In this document: positions 44,003 to 51,900 of the stretch, piece by piece
How positions within the stretch are numbered: position 1 is the stretch's first letter
Layout of the letters: every line of letters begins with the position of its first letter
Assembly: GCF_000297395.2 (NCBI RefSeq)
Contig: NZ_HF570108.1
Location: 2,015,715-2,079,714, forward strand
Direction: 5' to 3'
Origin: Micromonospora lupini str. Lupac 08
GTDB taxonomy: Bacteria; Actinomycetota; Actinomycetes; Mycobacteriales; Micromonosporaceae
DNA length: 64,000 nucleotides
Made by a program: the position numbers and the translations under genes
Notes under the pieces: model-generated
Told to the model about the DNA's origin: nothing
Databases searched by the model: none
Seen by the model: the letters and a program-made list of their open reading frames with translations, nothing else

Positions 44003-44452
44003 ATGACCACCAACAACGCCGATCCGGCGGCGCTGGCGCCTCGTGACCTCGCCATCTTCGTCAAGAGCACCCCGCTGCCGGACGTCCGCGCCCTGATGAG
44101 TGGGGACCGCCGGGACGCCCTGCTGCGGGAGGTCTTCCGGCGGATGCCGGACGTGTTCCGGGCCGACCGGGCCGTCGGTCTCGACGCCGTCATCCACTGG
44201 GTGATCGGTGACCGGCCCGACGGCGGTGTCGACCGCTACCAACTGGAGATCGCGGACGGGGTGTGCCGGGTGTCGCCCGTCGCCGATCGCGAGCCGAAGC
44301 TGACGCTGACGATCGGCGGCGCCGACTTCCTGCTGGTGGTGACCGGCAACGCGCACCCGGTCGTGCTCACCATGAAGGGCCGGCTGCGCACCCGGGGCGA
44401 CCTCGCGCTGATCGCGAAGTTCCCCTCCCTGTTCGACGTGCCGAAGGTCTGA
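44003..44452 (+). CDS. SCP2 sterol-transfer-type domain protein
   Basis: A 149-residue protein with the SCP2 pattern: AVIHWVIGDRPDGGVDRYQL, DGVCRVSPVADREPKLTLTI and the final MKGRLRTRGDLALIAKFPSL. SCP2 domains bind hydrophobic molecules in an open tunnel. Next to a DUF1702 gene in an enediyne cluster, a role in holding a polyene or lipophilic intermediate is an attractive inference but has no direct support. Start: ATG with GGAGCC upstream. A strong bidirectional terminator follows. Confidence 0.85.
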   Translation: MTTNNADPAALAPRDLAIFVKSTPLPDVRALMSGDRRDALLREVFRRMPDVFRADRAVGLDAVIHWVIGDRPDGGVDRYQLEIADGVCRVSPVADREPKLTLTIGGADFLLVVTGNAHPVVLTMKGRLRTRGDLALIAKFPSLFDVPKV

Positions 44453-44463
44453 CCGCACAGCGA

Positions 44464-44497
44464 GGCCGGCCCCGACCGTTTCCGGTCGGGGCCGGCC
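44464..44497. terminator. Bidirectional terminator between SCP2 and AhpD-like genes
   Basis: A perfect 14-bp stem (44464-44477 with 44484-44497), 6-nt loop, between two convergent genes. Confidence 0.85.
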
Positions 44498-44509
44498 GAC
44501 GTTCGCCGG

Positions 44510-45499
44510 TCAACCGGCCGCTTCGTACGCCCTGGCGAGCGCGTCACCGTGCCGGCGTGCGGCAGTCAGGGCGGCCCAGGCGGCCAGGCCGAGCAACGCC
44601 CCGTCGTCGTGGCCCTCGGCACGGACCGCGGCCACCGCCGAGTCGGGCACCCGGTACGAGGCGAAGGCGACAAGCATCGCCAGCCGCCCGGTCGCCCGGT
44701 CCGCCGAGGACAGACCCGCCAGCCGCGTGTCGAGCCACTGCGTGGCGCCCGCGAGGTCGCCCGGGACGGCGGCGTCGACGAGGGACTCGCGTACCAGTTG
44801 CCGTACGGCGGGCGGCACCGACCGCTGCCCGGCGTCCTCGACCACCGCCGCCGCTCCCGTCATGGCGGCCGCGACGTGTGGCAGCCCCGCCGCCCACCGG
44901 AGGTCGTCCGGCAGCCGCCGTACCGTGCCGGCCGTGCCGGGCAGCAGCGGCAGGGACTGCCCGGCCACCGCCTCCCGGCCGGCCAGCCGACCCATCACCC
45001 GTGCCGCCGCGCTCCGGACGCCACCGAGCAGGGGAGCGGGAACCGCCGCCAGCGGCGAGTCCCGCAGGAAGACGTTCACCATGCGGTTGAGGTAGTGGAA
45101 GTCGACGGCCACGCCGATCAGCTCCGGCGACAGGACCGCCGGTAGCGGCGGCGGCGAGGTGCGCCGGCCCCCGAGCCCGCGTACGGCTGCCTGGTGCACG
45201 TCCACGCAGTAGGGACAGGTGTTGGCAGCCGATACCGCTGCCGCCACCTCCTCGCGCTCCCGACGGCTCGTCGTGCCCGAGACGAGCAGGGTCTCGCGCA
45301 GGATGCACCAGGCCGCCGCGAGCAGTCCCGGCGCGGCGGAGTGCAGGGCGATGGGTGGTGCGAGCAGGCCGAAGTCGCGTTCGACCTGCTCGTACACCTG
45401 GCGGACCCGCACCGGCGCGGTCTCCGGAGGTACTCCGGAGACGTGTCGCAGGTGCGCGAAGGTGCTCCGTCGGGTGAGCCCGGCGACAGTGAAACTCAT
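44510..45499 (-). CDS. AhpD-like (carboxymuconolactone decarboxylase fold) protein, copy 2
   Basis: A 329-residue protein with SAANTCPYCVDVHQAAVRGL near residue 92: the AhpD CxxC motif followed by Asp and His. It shares with the gene at 35293 the motifs FHYLxRxVNVFL, the GRxxRxxxxGQ region and FASYRV, so they are paralogues of one uncommon 330-370-residue family. Translation is coupled to the GMC oxidoreductase by an ATGA overlap. Role unknown; redox partner of the oxidoreductase is a reasonable guess. Confidence 0.82.
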   Translation of the reverse strand: MSFTVAGLTRRSTFAHLRHVSGVPPETAPVRVRQVYEQVERDFGLLAPPIALHSAAPGLLAAAWCILRETLLVSGTTSRREREEVAAAVSAANTCPYCVDVHQAAVRGLGGRRTSPPPLPAVLSPELIGVAVDFHYLNRMVNVFLRDSPLAAVPAPLLGGVRSAAARVMGRLAGREAVAGQSLPLLPGTAGTVRRLPDDLRWAAGLPHVAAAMTGAAAVVEDAGQRSVPPAVRQLVRESLVDAAVPGDLAGATQWLDTRLAGLSSADRATGRLAMLVAFASYRVPDSAVAAVRAEGHDDGALLGLAAWAALTAARRHGDALARAYEAAG

Positions 45500-47133
45500 G
45501 ACCGCAGGTGGGCGACCGCACGCCGTCCCGCGGTCTCGCCGTCCGGCGACGGCGCGCCGTAGGTCACCGCGACGCCCCGGTCCTGCGCGGCCCGCACGAT
45601 GCCCGGCATGGCCCGTTCGGCGAGGGCCGCGATCGTCGAGGCCGGGTTGACAGTCAACGCGCCGGGCACCGCGGATCCGTCGGTCACGAAGATGCCCGGG
45701 TGCCCGCGCAGCTCGTGGCGGTCGTCCAGGGCCGAGGTCGCCGGGTCGTCGCCGATGCGGCACGAGGCGAGAGGATGCACGGTGTAGGCGCCCACCAGGT
45801 CATTCGTCCACGGCATCACGCGGGACAGCCCGTCGCGCTCGAGGATGTCCTTGACGTCGGCGTCGGCAAGCGACCATCCGCGCCGGGTGTTCGCCGTCGG
45901 CCGGTACCGCAGCGGGCCGTGACCCAGCATCTGCTGCGAGAAGCGGTGGGCGTTGCCGGTCTCCGGCGGCGGGCCGAAGACGCCCTCGTTGTCGTCCTCC
46001 GACATCGTGAAGATCGTCAGCCATGACTGCCAGCGGCGCAGCATCTCCTTCTTGCCCCGGCCGAACCAGCTGGGGCTCGCGTCCGGCACCTGCGCCAGGA
46101 TCGTGCCCAGCGCGGGCGGGAAGTAGAGCTGTTCGAGTGAGTAGCGCTCGAACTCGGGCAGGGCGCCGTCGAGCCGGTCCCAGCTGGCGACCGTGGGGCC
46201 CCGCCCGATCTGGTACGCCTCGTAGGCCCGCCCGTCCGGCCGCGACAGCTTCAGCACCTCGCGGACCCGGTCCTCGTCGAACACGGCCGTGTTGAGGCGC
46301 TCGCCGTTGCCCGAGAAGTATCGCCCGACGGCGTGCGGCATCCGGCCCAGATGGGGCTCCGACCGTTGCAGGATCACCGGTGTGGCGCCCGCGCCCGCGG
46401 CGATGACGACGATCTTCGCGTCGATCGTCCCCTCGCCGTGCAGGATCCGGTAGTCCTCCTCGTCGACCACTCGATAGTGGACCCGGTAGCTGCCGTCGTC
46501 GTTACGGGCCAGGTGCTGCACCTCGTGCAGCGGCCGGATCTCCGCGCCGTGCGCCAGGGCGGCCGGCAGGTAGTTGAGCAGCAGCGACCGCTTGGCGTCG
46601 AAGCGGCAGCCGGCCATCATCCAGTTGCAGTTCGTGCACATGTCCACGTCGATCGCCGACGGCGCCGGGTTGGCGGTACGACCGGCGTGGTGACAGGCGG
46701 CGGCGAACAGGCCACCGGCGTACGGGACCCGGTCCCAGGTCTGCTGGGTCACCGGCAGCGCCTCGGCCACCCGGTCGTACCAGGGCTCCAGGGCGTCCCG
46801 GCTGATCGCGGCGGGCCACATGCGTCGCCCGATGCTGCCGTGGCGCTCGAAGACGAACCGCGGCGCCCGCGGCATCGTGGCGAAGTAGACCACGCTGCCA
46901 CCGCCCACGCAGTTGCCGCCCAGCACGCTCATGCCGTCACCGATGACGAAGTCGAAGACCCGGGTGTACGACGCGCCCAGCTTGAAGTCGTGCTCGAAGT
47001 CGTCGGCCTTCAGCCACGGGCCGCGCTCGAAGACCTTGACCCGGGCCCCGCCGGCGGCGAGGTGGTACGCGGCGATGGCGCCGCCGAAGCCGCTGCCGAT
47101 GACCAGGACGTCGGTGGACTCGGTGGCCGTCAT
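45496..47133 (-). CDS. GMC-family FAD oxidoreductase (cholesterol-oxidase-like; E9-like)
   Basis: A 545-residue flavoprotein of the glucose-methanol-choline family. It has the N-terminal FAD motif VLVIGSGFGGAIAAYHLA, the GMSVLGGNCVGGGSVVYFAT segment, and the C-terminal HPLASCRIGDDPATSALD and NPASTIAALAERA blocks. A CTNCNWMMAGCRFDAK segment mid-protein contains three Cys. GMC oxidoreductases occur in 9-membered enediyne clusters (I recall the E9 gene as such an oxidoreductase). It overlaps both its neighbours by 4 nt in the order DUF5987-like, GMC, AhpD-like, so the three form one tight operon. Start: ATG with GGGGAG upstream. Confidence 0.9.
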   Translation of the reverse strand: MTATESTDVLVIGSGFGGAIAAYHLAAGGARVKVFERGPWLKADDFEHDFKLGASYTRVFDFVIGDGMSVLGGNCVGGGSVVYFATMPRAPRFVFERHGSIGRRMWPAAISRDALEPWYDRVAEALPVTQQTWDRVPYAGGLFAAACHHAGRTANPAPSAIDVDMCTNCNWMMAGCRFDAKRSLLLNYLPAALAHGAEIRPLHEVQHLARNDDGSYRVHYRVVDEEDYRILHGEGTIDAKIVVIAAGAGATPVILQRSEPHLGRMPHAVGRYFSGNGERLNTAVFDEDRVREVLKLSRPDGRAYEAYQIGRGPTVASWDRLDGALPEFERYSLEQLYFPPALGTILAQVPDASPSWFGRGKKEMLRRWQSWLTIFTMSEDDNEGVFGPPPETGNAHRFSQQMLGHGPLRYRPTANTRRGWSLADADVKDILERDGLSRVMPWTNDLVGAYTVHPLASCRIGDDPATSALDDRHELRGHPGIFVTDGSAVPGALTVNPASTIAALAERAMPGIVRAAQDRGVAVTYGAPSPDGETAGRRAVAHLRS

Positions 47134-47699
47134 GCCGGGCTCCCCGTGGAGGTGGTGGACGGGTGCGGGTCGGCGAGCTGCCGGCCGTACGAGAACGTGG
47201 GGAACCGCCAGAGCCCGTCCGGCTCGGGCGACTCGTACCCCATCGCCAGCAGGCCCGGATGCCCGGAGGCCAACGCGTCCACCGTGTGCATGTGTGGCGC
47301 GCTGTCGAAGGCCATGTTGCAGAAGAGCGCCAGCCCGACCCACATCTGCTTGTCCGGGTGATCGGGGCTGGTCAGCTTCTCGATCAGCGCGGTCCGGGCC
47401 TCGAACGGCAGGCCCACGAAGGGCGGCAGGTCCGGGTCCAGGTCGAGGCCCGTGGCGGCGGCGTGCTCCCGGGCGTACTCGTCGAGTTCCACACAGATCG
47501 TCTCGAGCGCCGGCGCGATCCCCCCGGCGGGGTCTTCGAGCAGGTCGATCGCGCCGCCCGCGACGGCGCCGCCGCCGACGTCGACGCCGGCGATCGCCGC
47601 GTCGTCAGGACCGCGTTTCTCGCCCGGAATGATGGTGTCGGCGAATGCCTCCAGAACCATCGTACGCATCCGGTGTTCGGCCGCTTCGTCGGATTCCAC
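47130..47699 (-). CDS. DUF5987-like small-subunit protein of the GMC oxidoreductase
   Basis: A 189-residue protein whose pattern, MVLEAFADTIIPGEKRGPDD at the start and a Pro-rich closing stretch GLWRFPTFSYGRQLAD, resembles the gluconate-2-dehydrogenase-subunit-3/DUF5987 class, often encoded with GMC oxidoreductases as small subunit. No clear Tat signal is visible, unlike many subunit-3 proteins. Start: GTG 47699, chosen for AAGGAG 7 nt upstream; a longer frame from 47825 would add an unconserved extension. Its stop overlaps the GMC start (ATGA). Divergent from the core PKSE operon. Confidence 0.75.
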   Translation of the reverse strand: MESDEAAEHRMRTMVLEAFADTIIPGEKRGPDDAAIAGVDVGGGAVAGGAIDLLEDPAGGIAPALETICVELDEYAREHAAATGLDLDPDLPPFVGLPFEARTALIEKLTSPDHPDKQMWVGLALFCNMAFDSAPHMHTVDALASGHPGLLAMGYESPEPDGLWRFPTFSYGRQLADPHPSTTSTGSPA

Positions 47700-47984
47700 G
47701 GCACGCTCCTTCGAGGAAGTCCGGATGTCAATTCCGGAGGTGTCGTTCGGATGCCAGTCATCGTGGTATCGGCCCACCCCTCGCGTCCATCTCCTGTGTT
47801 GCGCTAACCGGACCGTAATGGTCATTCCCGCTGTCCACTTTCCATTCGACCGTTGTCAACTGCCGCTGAACTGCGGAAACCCGCTGTCGACCAGGTGCCT
47901 CCAGCAACCGCCGCAATGCAGGAGAAGTTCCGCTCCGCATAGTCGCGTAACAATGAGGTCTCAGCGGGAGGGCCGGAGCATACG
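47700..47984. promoter_or_regulatory. Divergent promoter region of the core PKSE and GMC operons
   Basis: 285 bp with a lower GC content than the flanking genes, between the GMC operon (minus) and the E3-PKSE operon (plus). It must contain the promoter of the main biosynthetic operon. I could not pick a convincing -10/-35 pair or operator by eye. Confidence 0.6.
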
Positions 47985-48968
47985 ATGAGTTCATTGACCA
48001 GACTTCGACGCCGTATTCTGACCCCGGACGTGGGGCAGACCAAAATCAGCACGCGGGGATTCCACCTCAAGGACGAGCAGGCCCGCGAGCGCCTCGAAAC
48101 GGTTGGCAGCTCGTTCCTGCACGGATACGGGGCAGCCGCGGAGGCGAGCGGCCCGGCAGAAGCGGCGCCCTCGGTCGAGGCCACGCCGGCCGCGTACCGG
48201 GGCTTCGCCTACGAGGGCGCGGCGATGGCATTCGCCATCCGCGACGCCCTGCCCGGGCGTCCGCGGCACGTCGCGCGGTTCCTCGCCGACCACGACGAGC
48301 ACGTCTACATGGCGTACGTCGGGGTGGGCTGGGCGATGGCCCGCCTGCCGCGTCTGCTGTGGCACCGCCTGTACGCCCCGGACCCGCTGCTGCGCTGGCT
48401 CGTCCTCGACGGGTACGGGTTCCACGAGGCGTACTTCAAGACCGACAGGTACGTGCGCCAGCGGCGCCGGCCGTCCACCTTCGCGTGGCCGGCCGACGGC
48501 CCCCGGGACTACTCGGTGCGCGCCATCGACCAGGGCATCGGCCGGGCCTGCTGGTTCGTGGCCGGAACGGACCCGGAGCAGCTCGTCCGCCTCCTCGACG
48601 CGTTCCCCGTCGACCGCCGCCGCGACCTGTACGCCGGTGCCGGCCTCGCCGTCTGCTACGCGGGCGGCGCGAGTGAGCGGGAACTGAACTGGCTCGCCGA
48701 GTGCGCGGGGACGTACCGGCCGGACCTCGCGCAGGGCGCGTCGTTCGGCGCCGCGGCCCGGCTGCGGGCCGGTCTGGTGCTGCCGCACAACGAACTGGCG
48801 ACCCGTGTCCTCTGCGGCATGTCGGTGAGCGACGCGACACGGGTGACCGACGAGGCGCGGGTCGGGCTGCCCCAGGACGACGTCCTGCCCGCCTACGAGG
48901 TGTGGCGCCAGCGCATCAGGAATGCCTTCGACCCGTCGCCAGCGACACGAAAGCTGAGTGAGCAATGA
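47985..48968 (+). CDS. DUF1702 enediyne protein (E3/UnbL), copy 2, in the core operon
   Basis: A 327-residue DUF1702 protein in the canonical position, immediately upstream of the PKSE and overlapping it by 4 nt (ATGA). Conserved blocks: YRGFAYEGAAMAFAIRDA, GVGWAMARLPRLLWHRLYAP, LVLDGYGFHEAYFKTDRY, IDQGIGRACWF, LYAGAGLAVCYAGG and the end LPAYEVWRQRI. These align one for one with the copy at 42985. This is the more likely true E3. Function in core formation remains unknown for the family. Start: ATG with GGAG upstream. Confidence 0.93.
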   Translation: MSSLTRLRRRILTPDVGQTKISTRGFHLKDEQARERLETVGSSFLHGYGAAAEASGPAEAAPSVEATPAAYRGFAYEGAAMAFAIRDALPGRPRHVARFLADHDEHVYMAYVGVGWAMARLPRLLWHRLYAPDPLLRWLVLDGYGFHEAYFKTDRYVRQRRRPSTFAWPADGPRDYSVRAIDQGIGRACWFVAGTDPEQLVRLLDAFPVDRRRDLYAGAGLAVCYAGGASERELNWLAECAGTYRPDLAQGASFGAAARLRAGLVLPHNELATRVLCGMSVSDATRVTDEARVGLPQDDVLPAYEVWRQRIRNAFDPSPATRKLSEQ

Positions 48969-51900
48969 CAAGTATCGCCGTGGTCGGGATGGCGTGCCGC
49001 TACCCCGACGCCCGTTCACCGCAGGAGCTGTGGGAGAACGCGATCGCAGGTCGCCGGGCGTTCCGGCGGCTCCCCGACGTCCGCATGAACGCCGACGACT
49101 ACTTCGACGCCGACCCGGCCGCCCCGGACCGCTTCTACGCGCGCAACGCCGCCGTCATCGAGGGCTACGAGTTCGACCGGGTCGGCTACAAGGTCGCCGG
49201 GAGCACGTACCGGTCGACCGACCTGGCCCACTGGCTGGCCCTGGAGACCGCCGCGACGGCACTTGCCGACGCGGGTTTCCCGGCCGGGGAGGGGCTGCCC
49301 CAGGAGCGCACGGGCGTCATCGTGGGCAACACGCTCACCGGTGAGTTCTCCCGCGCCAACCAGATGCGGCTGCGCTGGCCGTACGTGCGGCGAACCGTGG
49401 CGGCGGCTCTGCGGGCGGAGGGCTGGGACGACGAGAAGCTGTCCGCCTTCCTCGCCACCTACGAGGAGGCGTACAAGAGCCCGTTCCCGCCGGTGAACGA
49501 GGACACGCTCGCCGGCGCCCTCTCGAACACGATCGCCGGACGCATCTGCAACCACTTCGACCTCAAGGGTGGCGGCTACACCGTCGACGGCGCCTGTTCG
49601 TCGTCGCTGCTGTCGGTGGTGACCGCGTGCCGGGCGCTGCTCGACGGGGAGTTGGACGTCGCGATCGCCGGCGGCGTCGACCTGTCCATCGACCCGTTCG
49701 AGGTCATCGGCTTCGCGAAGACCGGCGCTCTGGCCACCGGCGAGATGCGGGTCTACGACCGTGCCTCCAACGGGTTCTGGCCCGGTGAGGGCTGCGGCAT
49801 GTTGGTCCTGATGCGCGCCGACCAGGCCGCCGAGGCAGGTCACCGGATCTACGCCTCGGTGGCCGGGTGGGGCGTCTCCTCCGACGGCCGCGGTGGCATC
49901 ACCCGACCCGAGGTCGACGGCTACCGGCTCGCCCTGCACCGCGCGTACGACCGGGCCGGTTTCGGCATCGACACCGTCGGGCTGTTCGAGGGGCACGGCA
50001 CCGGCACGAAGGTCGGGGACACCACCGAGCTCACCGCGCTGTCCAGCGCGCGCGAGACGGCGAATCCCGACGCGCCGCCGGCCGTCATCGGCTCGGTCAA
50101 GGGAATGATCGGTCACACCAAGGCCGCTGCCGGGGTGGCGGGTTTCATCCGCGCCGCCATGGCCGTGCACCACGAGGTGCTTCCCCCGAGCGTCGGCTCC
50201 GTCGACCCCCACGAGCTTCTCGCCGCCGACGGCGCACGGCTGCGTACCCTGCGCAAGGCCGAGGCGTGGCCGAGCGCGGTCCCGGTGCGGGCCGGTATCA
50301 CCGCCATGGGCTTCGGCGGCATCAACACGCACGTCGTGCTGGAACGCCACGGCACGCGCCGGCCCGTGCCGGACCGTCGCGTCCGTACCCTGGCCGCCTC
50401 CGCCCAGGACGCGGAGCTGCTGCTGGTGGACGCTGCCTCCGCGCGGGAACTCGCCGTCCGGCTCGCCGAGCTGAGCACCTTCGTGTCCGCGGTCTCGTAC
50501 GCGGAGCTGGGCGACCTGGCGGCGACGCTGCACCGCGACCTGCAGGACCGGCCGTTCCGGGCCGCGGTCGTGGCCTCGTCACCCGAGGAGGCGCAGCGGC
50601 TGCTGACCGCGGCCCGCGAGGCCGTCGAATCCGGTGAGACGAGACTGATCCGCCCCGACGGCCGGTTCCTGCTCGGGCACGTCAGCGGTCCGGCCCGGAT
50701 CAGCTTCCTCTTTCCGGGGCAGGGTTCCGGACGCGGCGTCAGCGGTGGTGCGTTGCGGCGACGGTTCGCCGAGGTCGAGGACGTCTACCTGCGCGCCGCG
50801 CTGCCCACCGGCAGCGACGTCGTCGCGACCGAGGTCGCCCAGCCGCGCATCGTCACCGGATCTCTGGCCGGGCAGCACGCCCTGTCGCTGCTCGGCATCG
50901 AGGCGTCCACCGCGATCGGGCACAGCCTCGGCGAGATCGTGGCCCTGCAGTGGGCCGGCGTCATGGACTCCGACACGCTGCTGCGCGTCGCGGGCGTCCG
51001 GGGCCGGACGATGGCCGGGCACAGCCAGGCCGGCACGATGGCCGACATCGGGGCGCCCCCCGAGACGGTCGACGGGATCATCGCGGGGCTTCCGGTGGTC
51101 GTGGCCGCCTACAACGGGCCCGAGCACACGGTCGTCTCCGGGTCGGTCGACGCGATCGAGGCGGTCTGCCACAAGGCACGGACCGCCGGTCTGAACGCGA
51201 CGCGGCTGCGGGTCTCGCACGCCTTCCACTCCCCGCTTGTCGCCCCGGCCGCGGACACGTTCGCCGACGCCCTCGCCGGCGAGACCTTCCACCAGGTCGG
51301 CGCCCGGGTCGTCTCCACCGTCACCGGTGAGGTGCTGCCCGCCGGCACCGACGTGCGCGGCCTCCTGCGCCGCCAGATCACCGACCCGGTCCTGTTCCAC
51401 CAGGCCGTCGCGTTCGCCGCCAAGAACACCGACCTGTTCGTCGAGGTCGGGCCCGGCCGGGTGCTCACGGGACTGGCCACGACGGTCACGGACGTCCCGG
51501 CGGTCGCCGTGGACACCGACAACGACTCGCTCGCGAGTCTGCTGCAGGTCGCCGGCGCCGCGTACGTCGTCGGCGCGGCCCCGGCCCCGGCGGCGCTGTT
51601 CGACGGGCGGTTCGTGCGGCCGTTGGAGGTCGGCGCCGAGTTCTCCTTCCTGACCAGCCCCTGCGAGCAGGCCCCGGAGCTCGGCGCGGCGATCGAGCGT
51701 GGGCCCGCCGTGGCGCCCCCGTCCACCACCGCCGACCCGGTCGGGGTGGGGGAGGAGTCCACCGAGGACCTCATGCGGCGGCTCACCGCCGAACGCGCCG
51801 AGCTGCCGATCGAACTCGTCCGGCCGGACAGCCGCCTGCTCGACGACCTGCACCTGAGCTCGATCACGATCGGCCAGGTGGCCAACCAGCTCGCACAGCG

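Noticed and set aside
42976..48968. Chromoprotein apoprotein gene (CagA/NcsA type) for the enediyne
   Set aside because: I looked for a secreted protein of about 110-150 residues with paired Cys in the cluster and found none in the window; it may lie outside.
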